A stretch of DNA of 64,000 nucleotides from assembly GCF_035984655.1 (NCBI RefSeq), contig NZ_JAXCHT010000021.1:1-64000 (forward strand), in the 5' to 3' direction. Below the pieces are notes generated by a model. That model was not told where the DNA came from, made no database searches, and saw only the letters and a program-made list of their open reading frames with translations. The position numbers and the translations under genes are program-made. Below are positions 52,102 to 61,034 of the stretch, one piece after another. This DNA comes from Actimicrobium sp035984655 (GTDB lineage Bacteria > Pseudomonadota > Gammaproteobacteria > Burkholderiales > Burkholderiaceae_D). How positions within the stretch are numbered: position 1 is the stretch's first letter; each line of letters opens with the position of its first letter.

Positions 52102-54963
52102 ATGTCCGTCCGCGCCATCCTCCGCACGTTCGTTTTTTTCCTTTTCACCCTCGCACTGACCGGCCCGGCCAATGCCGCCGATGGCGTCGTCGCCCCCGGC
52201 CAGGGCACCGGCGGCAACGTCTGCAAGAGCAATGGCGCCGGCAACACCGAGGGCAGCTGCTCCGGCGCCGGCAACCCCATCAACCTCATCACCGGCAACA
52301 AGTACCAGCGCGAAGTCGACATGCCCGCCTTGCCCGGCGTGCTGGGTCTGGAAATCGTTCGTCACTACAACAGCATTTTTGCGCAGCCCGGCGTGCCCAA
52401 TGGCCTGCTCGGACGCGGCTGGCGGCTGTCGTATGAAGTCGACCTGTACGTCGTCGGCGACACCATCGAGATCCTGGAGGCCGACGGCCACCGCCTCATC
52501 TTCAACCGCGACCCGCTGAACCGCTCGCTGTGCAGCACACCCGACCCGGCCAACGGCAGCGTCGCCGTGCAGGAAACGGCCAAGGGCGACATCTATGTGT
52601 GGACCCGTGGCGACGGCCAGACCTGGCGCTTCAACGCGGCCCGGAAGCTGACCCAGATTCGTGCCCTGACCGGCGAGTCGGTCAACCTGCAGTACGACAG
52701 CGACGGCCTGCTGGTGCAGGTGACCGACCCGCAACGACGGCGTTTGTCCCTGCAAACGCTGGATCGCCAGACCGCCAGGCAACGCACCCGTTTCTCCGGC
52801 GTGCAAAGCATCATCAGCCCGGTCGGACGGTTTAACTACGAATACGGCAGCAGCTTGCCCAAGGGCGCGACGCTGGCGCCGGAGTTGGTGCTCGCCAACC
52901 TCGTCAAGGTCAGTCCGCCGAATTCGACCAACGCCCGGCTGTACCACTACGAAGACCCGCAACACCCCATGCTGATGACCGGCATCAGCAGCACCGACGC
53001 CGGCAAGACCTACCGCCTATCGACCTTCGGCTATCAGGAAGACGGCCGCGCCATCCTCAGCACCCACGCCAACAACGTCGAGCGTGTCACGCTCAGTTAC
53101 CCCGAACGCGGCACCACGATATTGGCCAACAGCCTCGGTCAAACCACGGTCTACCGCCACGGCGACATCGGCGGCGAATACCGGATCGTGGAAGCGCGCG
53201 GCCCCGGCTGTCGCCTGTGCGATTCCGCCAATGTGCGCTACGGCTACGACAAGCTCGGGCGCACAATCGACGTCACGCGCCTCGATGCCAACGGCACCCC
53301 AATCCAAAGCACCCGCACCACACGAGATTACGTAGGCCGACCGCTCACCGTCGGCACCATCGCCTACAGCAACGGCCATCCCGGCCCGTTGCTGATCCAG
53401 CGCCGCTACGAGTACGGCCCCGGTTACACCGGCTCGCCAACCCTGATCGCGCGCCCCAGCGTGATCCCCGGCAAGGAAGCCATCACCCGCATCACCTACA
53501 ACGAAGCCAATCAGCCGCTGACCGTGACCGAATCCGGCTGGGCGCCGGCAACCGATGGCCCGCCGACGCGCATCGAGCGCACCACCACCTATCGTTACGC
53601 CGAACTGCACCGCAAGAGCGTACTCACGCAAATTGACGGTCCGCTGGCGAACGGCCCGAGCAACAGCCCGGCGGATTCAGACATCACGCGCTATCAGTGG
53701 GACGAAGGTGGCAACTTCATCCAGCGCATTACCTACCCGATGAACCGCGTGGCCAGTTTCGAGTACGACAAAAACGACATCAATGCCAGTTCGCGGCTGA
53801 TCAAGAGCACCAGTCCGGAGGGCATCGTCACCGAACTTGGCTATGACGGGCAGGGCGCTTTGGTGCAAATGCGTCGGGCTGGTGCGCAAACGGTGTATCG
53901 CCATGATGCGGCCGGCCGCACCAACGAAGTCGTCGACCCAACCGGCCAGCACCTGTGGTTCGGTTACACGCCGTCCGGACGGATCGGCTGGATCGCCGAC
54001 CAGCAAAGCAACCGCATCGCGCTTGAACACGACACCGAAGGTCAACTGATGCGCTCCAGGTTGCTCAACCCGGATGGCAGCGTGTCGCAACAAGGAGCCG
54101 CCTACCCGCATCCGGACCAGACGGGATCCGGTGGCGGGCGTGACGTGGTGCTGGCCGATGTGCGGCGCTTGATCGAGGCCGCGCAAACGTCCGATTCGAT
54201 CAACCTCGCGCGGCCGGACACGGCCGGCTCCGCGTATGCCGCGGTGCAGGCGGCGCTGACCTCCGTCGATGCAGATCCGGATCGACCGGCACAGGATTCG
54301 ACCAGCGCCGCAGTCAACGCGCACGGTGCCGTGACACGGTATCTGACGGATGATTTCGGCCAACTGGTGCAAACCCAAAGTCCGACCACCGGCAAAACCG
54401 CGTATCGCTACAACGCTGCCGGCCAGATCATGGCAAAGATCAATCAGGACGGCAGCCGCGCCCACTACACCCGCGACGCCGCCGGCCGCGTCATCACCGT
54501 GCAGGCATTCGATGCGCGCAACACGCTCGACGAGGATGCATGCATTGTCTGGGGAGCGGCGAACAAGCCGGTGCGTGTCCGTTATCTCGCCGGTGAGGAG
54601 CGCTTCGATTATGACGCCGCGGGACGCCTGACCGGCCACACGCAGGACATCGACGGCAAGCGCCTGACGCTGACCTACCAGTACAACAGCCTCGGCCAGT
54701 TGATCGCGAAGACACTGCCGGATGGCCAAACCTTGCGCTACCGCTATCGCGGCTCGGTGCATGCCAAGGCGGGTTTGCTGGAATCGATCTGGCTCGATGG
54801 ATGGAACAGCCCGGTCGGCAACAAGCTCACTGCCGGACTGTTCGACCGGCCAGTCATCGAAGGCATGAACGCGGAGAATGAGCGTTACGCGCAGCGCGGC
54901 TTTTCCTTCGGCAATGGACTTAGCAGCCGTGCCGATCATTCGGTTAAACATCATGCGGCGTAG
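52102..54963 (+). CDS. Rhs/YD-repeat protein lacking the C-terminal core
   Basis: The 953-residue Rhs-family protein has a Sec-type signal peptide (LRTFVFFLFTLALTGPANA), then a DUF6531-like segment (INLITGNKYQREVDMPALP, LGLEIVRHYNSIF, GLLGRGWRLSYEVDLY) and many YD/RHS repeats such as YGYDKLGRTIDVTRL, YRYNAAGQIMAKINQDG and HYTRDAAGRVITVQAF. The usual C-terminal core (DPIGLxGG, self-cleavage, then a toxin domain) is absent. The sequence stops at VKHHAA shortly after a repeat, and the following 230 bp hold only interrupted frames, with CATCATGCGGC occurring both at the stop and near 55110. This suggests truncation by frameshift or deletion. The secretion signal is typical of a subset of Rhs proteins in Oxalobacteraceae. 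Confidence 0.85.
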   Translation: MSVRAILRTFVFFLFTLALTGPANAADGVVAPGQGTGGNVCKSNGAGNTEGSCSGAGNPINLITGNKYQREVDMPALPGVLGLEIVRHYNSIFAQPGVPNGLLGRGWRLSYEVDLYVVGDTIEILEADGHRLIFNRDPLNRSLCSTPDPANGSVAVQETAKGDIYVWTRGDGQTWRFNAARKLTQIRALTGESVNLQYDSDGLLVQVTDPQRRRLSLQTLDRQTARQRTRFSGVQSIISPVGRFNYEYGSSLPKGATLAPELVLANLVKVSPPNSTNARLYHYEDPQHPMLMTGISSTDAGKTYRLSTFGYQEDGRAILSTHANNVERVTLSYPERGTTILANSLGQTTVYRHGDIGGEYRIVEARGPGCRLCDSANVRYGYDKLGRTIDVTRLDANGTPIQSTRTTRDYVGRPLTVGTIAYSNGHPGPLLIQRRYEYGPGYTGSPTLIARPSVIPGKEAITRITYNEANQPLTVTESGWAPATDGPPTRIERTTTYRYAELHRKSVLTQIDGPLANGPSNSPADSDITRYQWDEGGNFIQRITYPMNRVASFEYDKNDINASSRLIKSTSPEGIVTELGYDGQGALVQMRRAGAQTVYRHDAAGRTNEVVDPTGQHLWFGYTPSGRIGWIADQQSNRIALEHDTEGQLMRSRLLNPDGSVSQQGAAYPHPDQTGSGGGRDVVLADVRRLIEAAQTSDSINLARPDTAGSAYAAVQAALTSVDADPDRPAQDSTSAAVNAHGAVTRYLTDDFGQLVQTQSPTTGKTAYRYNAAGQIMAKINQDGSRAHYTRDAAGRVITVQAFDARNTLDEDACIVWGAANKPVRVRYLAGEERFDYDAAGRLTGHTQDIDGKRLTLTYQYNSLGQLIAKTLPDGQTLRYRYRGSVHAKAGLLESIWLDGWNSPVGNKLTAGLFDRPVIEGMNAENERYAQRGFSFGNGLSSRADHSVKHHAA

Positions 54964-55196
54964 CAGTGAGCGATTGCCCTTGATCGACTTATTGGAGTTC
55001 GTGCCAGATACCGATGGCCTTCGAGAAGACCTTGCGGGGAACAGACCCGCCTGAATAGATTGGCTGAATAATCCTGTCACGCTCCAAGCCTGAATACATC
55101 GCCACCCATCATCATGCGGCCCAAGCAGATTCATTCATTTGCTCGCGACATGCTTGCCCATGCCGTCCTGTGGCTTTCGCTTTCAGATTGGGCGAA

Positions 55197-55607
55197 ATGA
55201 AACTTAGATTTTCTCATCACGATACCGGCTATATTCATCCAGTAATTGGGCGGGTATTTCATTGGAAGCAAGAAGTCGTGGAAGGGGAGGATGCAGAACG
55301 TTACCAAAGCTATATTTGCGAAGTTTTGGGCGCGGTTGCGCAACGGCAAATAGGCTGCGATCGCCTCCTCAAGAACATCGAAGACATCGAAAACGGCACC
55401 AAAACCGAAATCGAAACTGGCGGTAACGATGTTGCATTGACATTCCGGCCTTCCGGTGTACAGGTAGACATTCTGCCCTTCGAAGACTGGTGCGACCAAC
55501 CCGAAGGCCATTTCGAACTGCGGCAATGGAAAATCGTACTGGAGGCATGGCGGCGGTTTCTTGGCATGCCCGAGTCGCTGGATTCGGTCGTCGAGGTCAC
55601 GCTATAA
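55197..55607 (+). CDS. Small acidic protein, candidate Rhs-immunity protein
   Basis: From the ATG at 55197 the protein is 136 residues: KLRFSHHDTGYIHPVIGRVF at the N terminus and many Glu, Asp, Trp and Phe residues (RYQSYICEVLGAV, FEDWCDQPEGHFELRQW) later. It lies about 230 bp after the degraded end of an Rhs gene, the position held by immunity genes. The general pattern (an N-terminal beta-strand, an acidic body and a C-terminal helix ending in FLGMPESLDSVVEVTL) fits small immunity-type or YacL-like proteins, but I cannot assign a family firmly. No toxin domain remains next to it. Its base composition is lower in G+C than that of the neighbours. Confidence 0.5.
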   Translation: MKLRFSHHDTGYIHPVIGRVFHWKQEVVEGEDAERYQSYICEVLGAVAQRQIGCDRLLKNIEDIENGTKTEIETGGNDVALTFRPSGVQVDILPFEDWCDQPEGHFELRQWKIVLEAWRRFLGMPESLDSVVEVTL

Positions 55608-55890
55608 AGCAGCAGCGCAGCGCCCCGATTTCCCCGCCTACGACAACATGAAAGCCAGCATTGCCACATCCTCCTCAAGCATGACCATCATGCTCAAAGC
55701 CCAGATCATGATGAGGGTTTGCAGGCGGGGGGGAAACGGATCAAGCGTCATTGCGAGTCAGTACGTTGGTGGGGTCGGGCGGCAACAGCCGAAGCATACC
55801 CTGAACGACCAGGCCAACGGCAAAAGCTACCACAAAAGTGCATTGCGGCGCCGCTGTCCGACGTCGCATGGCCCGCCGCGATGTGGTTGC

Positions 55891-58800
55891 TTATGGTTCC
55901 GTTATCAGGGCAGCCGCAACCGGCTGCTCGATGCCATCCGCACCACGGAAAAACCGCTTGGCGCGGCGTCCCCAACTGTCGAGCCAGGTGTACGCCACCG
56001 GCACCACCAGCAGGGTCAGCAGCGTCGAGGTAATCACGCCGCCGATCACCGCGCGGCCCATCGGCGCCTGCGATTCGCCGCTGTCGCCCAATCCCAGCGC
56101 CATTGGCAGCATGCCGAAGATCATCGCCATCGTGGTCATCAGGATCGGTCGCAGGCGCACCTGCCCGGCGGCCAGGATGGCGTCGTGCTGGTTCAGGCCA
56201 TTGGCTTGCGAATGGTTGGTGAAGTCGACCAGCAGAATCGCGTTCTTGGTGACCAGGCCCATGAGCATGATGAAGCCGATCACCGAGAACATGTTCAGCG
56301 TGCTGCCGGTGACCAGCAGTGCCAGCAGCACGCCAATCAGCGACAGCGGCAGCGACATCATGATCGCGACCGGTTGCAGGAAGCTGCCGAACTGCGAGGC
56401 CAGCACCAGATAGATGAAGATCACCGCAATGCTCAGTGCCGCCACCGCCGCGCCGAGCATGTCTTTCATCTGCTCGGCCTGGCCGCCGACATCGAAACGC
56501 ACGCCGGGTGGCAGCTCGATGGTCTTGATCATGGCCTGCACCTCGTTGTTGACATCGCCGGCCGGCCGTCCTTCGATGTTGCCGTAGATGCCGACGCGGC
56601 GTTGCAGCGCCTGGCGCTTGATGACCTGCGGACTGGTCGACGGAATGAATTCCACCACTTGTCGCAGCGGCACCATGATGGCGCGGCCATCCGGCGTGAC
56701 ATTCTTGCTCAGCACCGACAAATCGGCGAGGTCGGTGATGCGTTCGCGACCGGCTTTCGGCAGCTGCACATTGACTTCGTAGTTCTGGCCATCCTGCGCC
56801 AGCCAGTAACTGGTGGTGTCGCCGGCGACGAACGGCCGCAGCGCCGCGCCAATCTGTTGCAGCGTCAGACCCAGATCGCTGGCGCGCTCGTGGTCGATCT
56901 TGACGATCACCGACGGCGTCGACGCCGCCAGGCTGTTTTCCAGATCGGTCGCGCCCTTGATGCGCGACAGTTTCTGCATCACCTGCTTCGCAACGCCATC
57001 GAGCTTCTCGATGTCCTGGCCGAGAATCGCGATGTAGATCGCCTTGTCGAAACCGACCGACAGTTCGACCCCGGCAATCGGCTTGAGGCGTTTGCGAATG
57101 GCCGATTCGATCTCTTTCTGGACGCGCCGATGGGTCAGCTTGCGATCGGTCAGCTTCAGGTTGACCTCGGCGGTATTGGCGCCATCCTGGCCGCCGACCG
57201 TGGTGATGATGGTGGCGACTTCCGGAAACTCCTTCAGCGCAGCCTCGACCTGATGAATCTTTTCATCGGTGTATTCGAGGCTGGAGCCAACCGCCGTCTT
57301 GAACTTCAGCGCAATGAAGCCTTCATCGGTCTCCGGGAACATCTCCGCGCCGATCATCGGCACCAGCATCACGCTGCCGACAAACAGCGCCAGGGCCATC
57401 GACAGTGTCAGCTTGCGCCAGCGCAGGGCCCATTCGAGCGCATGGCCGTAGGCCACATGCAGCCGGTCGATGCCATGCTCGATGCGCTCCATCAGCCGGC
57501 CCAGCCACGGCACCCAGCGAAAGCGGTTCTGCACCGGATCGCGCCAGACCGACGACAGCATCGGATCGAGCGTGAAGCTGACGAACAGCGACACCAGCAC
57601 CGCCACCGTGACGGTGATGCCGAACTGCAGGAAGAAGCGACCGATGATGCCTTTCATGAACGCCACCGGGACGAACACGGCGACGATGGCAAAGGTGGTC
57701 GCCATTACCGCCAGGCCGATCTCGGTGGTGCCGTCGTCGGCGGCCTGCTTGTGGCTCTTGCCCATGCCGAGATGACGCACGATGTTTTCGCGCACCACGA
57801 TGGCGTCATCGATCAGCAGGCCGATGCACAGCGACAGCGCCATCAGGGTCAGGCCGTTGATGGTGAAGCCGAAGGCGCGCATCGCGATGAAGGTCGCCAT
57901 CACCGAGATCGGCAGCGTCAGTCCGGTGATGATGGTGCTGCGCCAGGAGTGCAGGAACAGGAACACGATCAGCATGGTGAGCGCGGCGCCCTCGATGATG
58001 GTGGCCTTGACGCCGTCGAGCTGGCGTTCGACCGCATCCGAGTTCGAATTGACGATCGCCAGCTTGCTGCCGGCCGGCAGTGTCCTGGCCATGTCGGCGA
58101 CGGCCTTCTTGATACCTTCGCCGGTCTCGATGATGTTGGCGTCCTGGATCTTGGTGACGTTGATGTTGATGGCGCGTTCGCCATTGACGCGTGAAATCGA
58201 CGACTGTTCGCGCTCGCCATCGACCACCTCGGCGACCTGGTCCAGAAACACCGGGCCGTTGGCGCGGCGCGCGACGATGATCTTGCCGAACGCGCGCGGG
58301 TCCTTGATCTTGCCTTCGACCCGCACCAGCTGCTCGGACGGACCGCGACTGATGATCCCGGCCGGCATGTCCTTGTTGGTAATCTGGATCGCCCGCAGCA
58401 CTTCATCGACGCCGATGTTCTGCGCGGTCAGTTGTGCTGGCTTCAGGTTGATCAGGATCTGCCGGCTGGTGTTGCCGCCGGTGGTGACCTGGCCGACGCC
58501 GGCCACGTTATGCAGGCGCTTGACCACCACCTGCTCGGACAGCGTCGACAACGCGCGCATGTCGCCGCTGGCGGAAGTCAGCGTCAGCGTCGCAACCGGC
58601 TCGGCGTTTTCTTGCTCGCGCGCGACGTACGGCTCTTTCGCGTCCTTCGGAAAGGTGGTGCGGATCTGGGCGATCTTGTCGCGCACTTCCTGGATCGCGT
58701 GATCCATGTTGGCCGACAGGTCGAATTCAACGAAGGTGTTGGTGCGTCCCTCGAACGAGCTGGAGACGATTTTCTTGACGCCCCGCACGGTGTTGACGAC

Positions 58801-59007
58801 GTTCTCGATCGGCTTGGTGATATCGTTCTCGACCGCTTCCGGCGAGGCGCCCGGATACATCACCTGAATGAAGATGAACGGAAACTGCACGTCCGGCATT
58901 TTCTCGACACCCAGGCTCTTGTAGGAGAACAGCCCGAGCACCATCAGCCCGATCATCACCATGGTGGCGAAGACGGGATTGCGAATACTGGTTTTGGTCA
59001 TCCACAT
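55891..59007 (-). CDS. RND-family efflux pump inner-membrane transporter (HAE1/AcrB-like)
   Basis: The 1038-residue transporter starts MWMTKTSIRNPVFATMVMIG, the standard opening of hydrophobe/amphiphile-type RND pumps. The proton-path segment LLIDDAIVVRENIVRH (Asp pair in TM4) is present, followed by SFTLDPMLSSVW and a second copy of the pattern in the C-terminal half (GFIMLMGLVTKNAILLVDFT). The two periplasmic loops (PYPGASPEAVENDI-like and TTVGGQDGANTAEVNLKL) are of normal size. It exports drugs, dyes or solvents using the proton gradient. Its adaptor gene starts upstream on the same strand (2-bp gap). No outer-membrane channel gene follows, so it may use a general TolC. Confidence 0.94.
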   Translation of the reverse strand: MWMTKTSIRNPVFATMVMIGLMVLGLFSYKSLGVEKMPDVQFPFIFIQVMYPGASPEAVENDITKPIENVVNTVRGVKKIVSSSFEGRTNTFVEFDLSANMDHAIQEVRDKIAQIRTTFPKDAKEPYVAREQENAEPVATLTLTSASGDMRALSTLSEQVVVKRLHNVAGVGQVTTGGNTSRQILINLKPAQLTAQNIGVDEVLRAIQITNKDMPAGIISRGPSEQLVRVEGKIKDPRAFGKIIVARRANGPVFLDQVAEVVDGEREQSSISRVNGERAININVTKIQDANIIETGEGIKKAVADMARTLPAGSKLAIVNSNSDAVERQLDGVKATIIEGAALTMLIVFLFLHSWRSTIITGLTLPISVMATFIAMRAFGFTINGLTLMALSLCIGLLIDDAIVVRENIVRHLGMGKSHKQAADDGTTEIGLAVMATTFAIVAVFVPVAFMKGIIGRFFLQFGITVTVAVLVSLFVSFTLDPMLSSVWRDPVQNRFRWVPWLGRLMERIEHGIDRLHVAYGHALEWALRWRKLTLSMALALFVGSVMLVPMIGAEMFPETDEGFIALKFKTAVGSSLEYTDEKIHQVEAALKEFPEVATIITTVGGQDGANTAEVNLKLTDRKLTHRRVQKEIESAIRKRLKPIAGVELSVGFDKAIYIAILGQDIEKLDGVAKQVMQKLSRIKGATDLENSLAASTPSVIVKIDHERASDLGLTLQQIGAALRPFVAGDTTSYWLAQDGQNYEVNVQLPKAGRERITDLADLSVLSKNVTPDGRAIMVPLRQVVEFIPSTSPQVIKRQALQRRVGIYGNIEGRPAGDVNNEVQAMIKTIELPPGVRFDVGGQAEQMKDMLGAAVAALSIAVIFIYLVLASQFGSFLQPVAIMMSLPLSLIGVLLALLVTGSTLNMFSVIGFIMLMGLVTKNAILLVDFTNHSQANGLNQHDAILAAGQVRLRPILMTTMAMIFGMLPMALGLGDSGESQAPMGRAVIGGVITSTLLTLLVVPVAYTWLDSWGRRAKRFFRGADGIEQPVAAALITEP

Positions 59008-59009
59008 GA

Positions 59010-60179
59010 TCAGACCTTCGCTGGCAAACGCACTGCGGTGCCGGCCTTGACGCCATCGAGCTTGACCGCCAGCACCAGCGTGCCGACTGCAATCCCGGAG
59101 GTCACCTCGACCATGCCTTCGTCTTCATTGCGCAGGCCCAGCCTGACGGGCTGCTCGACCACCTTGCCGTTGTCGATCTTCAGTACCGAGACGACGCCAT
59201 TCTTTTCGCGCAGTGCGCTCAGGGGCACGGCCGGCACCATGGCGGATTTTTCCAGCGTGATGCCGCCCTTGGCAAACATGCCGGACTTCAGCGCGCTGTC
59301 GGGATTGCTGACCGCGACATACACGATGATGGCACGCGAACCGGCTTCGGCGGCCGGGTTGATGCGCACCACCTTGCCGCTGAAGTTGCGTGCGCCAAAG
59401 CCATCGACGGCGAAGTTGACGGTCTGGCCGGCGCTGATTCGCGGGATTTCACTGGCCGGCACCTGCGCTTCGAGGATCAGCTGGGCCAGGTCAACGATGG
59501 CGAACAGGGCCATGTCGGGCGCTGCCTTTTCACCGATCTGGACGAAGCGCTTGCTGATGATGCCGTCAATTGGCGCACGCACGATGGCGTCGTCCAGCGC
59601 GCGGCGCGCAATATCAAGCTGGGCCTCGGCGGCCTTGACTGCAGCCTGCGCCAGTTCGACATTGCTTTGCGCCGTGTCGAGCGCGTTTTGCGAAATGAAT
59701 TTCTGCTTGAGCAGCGCAGTGTTGTTCTCGTGATTCTTGTTGGCCAGCGTCAGGCGGGCGCGGGCGTCTTCCAGCGTGGCCTGCTGGCCGGCCAGCCGGG
59801 CTTTCAGGTCGGCCGTATCGAGCCGGACGACGATGTCGCCGCGGCGCACCTTGACGCCTTCAGGCACCGGCGTCTCGCGCACTTCGCCCGCGACCTTGGA
59901 TTTCACCGTAGCCTGGTTGAGCGCGGTCAGTGCACCCGAGACAGGCAGTTGAACGCGCAGATCGCGCGCCTGGACCCGCAGCAGATCGCCGGGCGCCAGT
60001 TCCATTGCCGCCACTGCGGGTTGCGCCGGTTTGGCTTCGACTTTCGCGGCACCGCCGCGTAGCGCAAAAAATATGCCGGCGGCAATGACGATTGCAAGCA
60101 CCACCGCAATGGCAACAATCCGGCGCAGCGGACGTGCGCGCGGAGCGCGGGTTTGATTCATCGGCAAGTCATTTTTCAT
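59010..60179 (-). CDS. RND efflux pump periplasmic adaptor (membrane fusion protein)
   Basis: The 389-residue adaptor links the inner-membrane pump to an outer-membrane channel. The start is ambiguous: ATG at 60179 or 60161; neither has a good ribosome-binding site. An N-terminal TM anchor (RRIVAIAVVLAIVIAAGIFFAL) is followed by a lipoyl-like half-motif (SGALTALNQATVKSKVAGEV), a coiled-coil hairpin (LKARLAGQQATLEDARARLT, VELAQAAVKAAEAQL), the beta-barrel (GISRAPIDGIISKRFVQIGE-type) and the membrane-proximal domain. It lies upstream of the pump with which it is co-transcribed. No regulator gene (MarR, TetR or AcrR) lies adjacent. Confidence 0.92.
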   Translation of the reverse strand: MKNDLPMNQTRAPRARPLRRIVAIAVVLAIVIAAGIFFALRGGAAKVEAKPAQPAVAAMELAPGDLLRVQARDLRVQLPVSGALTALNQATVKSKVAGEVRETPVPEGVKVRRGDIVVRLDTADLKARLAGQQATLEDARARLTLANKNHENNTALLKQKFISQNALDTAQSNVELAQAAVKAAEAQLDIARRALDDAIVRAPIDGIISKRFVQIGEKAAPDMALFAIVDLAQLILEAQVPASEIPRISAGQTVNFAVDGFGARNFSGKVVRINPAAEAGSRAIIVYVAVSNPDSALKSGMFAKGGITLEKSAMVPAVPLSALREKNGVVSVLKIDNGKVVEQPVRLGLRNEDEGMVEVTSGIAVGTLVLAVKLDGVKAGTAVRLPAKV

Positions 60180-60420
60180 TTTTTTTATCGGTGTGTAGGG
60201 TCAGAATGTCGACGCATCCCGGCAGGCAGAAGCATCGCATGATTTGCATGCGCGAGCCAGCCATGGGCCGAAAAATTGGTCAACGCCAGCATGCCCGTGG
60301 GACTGTATCGGCATCGTTGATGGCGGGCAAAGCCGATGCGATGAATTGCGGGATTGGTGCGACAGATTGCGCGCAGGGACGACGAATGGCGAACGGGATG
60401 GCGGCGTTGCCGCCGGCAAG

Positions 60421-61008
60421 TTACTTCAGCAGGCCGGCCAGTTCGACGGCGGTCTTGACATGCATTTTGTCAAAGATATGGGCGCGATGGACTTCGACGG
60501 TACGCATGCTGATGCCGAGCTGGTCGGCGATGACCTTGTTCATCTTGCCAATCAGTATCAGGTCCAGCACCTCGCGTTCGCGCGCCGACAGCGTGGCCAG
60601 CCGGACCTGGACGGCCGCCTGCGCCCCGGCGGCGCGCGACGCCGCCAGCGCCTCTTCGACGCGGTCCATCAGCTTGTTGTCATTGAACGGCTTCTCGAAG
60701 AAGTCGAAGGCGCCGCGCTTGAGGCTGTCGACCGCCATCGGCACATCGCCATGGCCGGTCAGGAAGATCACCGGCAACCGTTGCGTGAGCTTGCGGGTGG
60801 CGAGAATGTCGAACAGGGCGCCGCCGCTGACGTCGGGCATGCGGATATCCAGCAGCACGCAATCGCCGCCTGCGTCAAAGTTGATCTGATCCACCATCGC
60901 CAGGAATGGCGCCGCGCCTGGCCAGGCGGTGGCGGCAATTGCGCGCGATTGCGCCAGCCAGAGCAGCGAGTCACGAATGGCGTCTTCGTCGTCGATGATA
61001 TGCAGCAT
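60421..61008 (-). CDS. FixJ/DctR-type response regulator
   Basis: The 195-residue regulator starts at the ATG at 61008 behind GGAG; the frame to 61164 adds unrelated sequence. A receiver domain with the acidic pair IIDDEDAIRD, phosphoacceptor Asp at about 52 (CVLLDIRMPD) and KPF later is followed by a LuxR-type HTH domain (LSAREREVLDLILIGKMNKV, then ISMRTVEVHRAHIF). The FixJ/TtrR subfamily architecture matches DctR, the regulator of TRAP-type dicarboxylate uptake in Rhodobacter. It lies 26 bp after the kinase gene on the same strand, and the kinase is divergent from a TRAP binding-protein gene, which it likely controls. Confidence 0.92.
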   Translation of the reverse strand: MLHIIDDEDAIRDSLLWLAQSRAIAATAWPGAAPFLAMVDQINFDAGGDCVLLDIRMPDVSGGALFDILATRKLTQRLPVIFLTGHGDVPMAVDSLKRGAFDFFEKPFNDNKLMDRVEEALAASRAAGAQAAVQVRLATLSAREREVLDLILIGKMNKVIADQLGISMRTVEVHRAHIFDKMHVKTAVELAGLLK

Positions 61009-61034
61009 GGGGCTCCAGAAATAGAAAGACGAGA

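Noticed and set aside
55561..58194. An 877-residue open frame on the plus strand
   Set aside because: It is the antisense shadow of the RND pump gene; composition is His/Asp/Arg-rich with no domain, and the pump on the minus strand is unmistakable.
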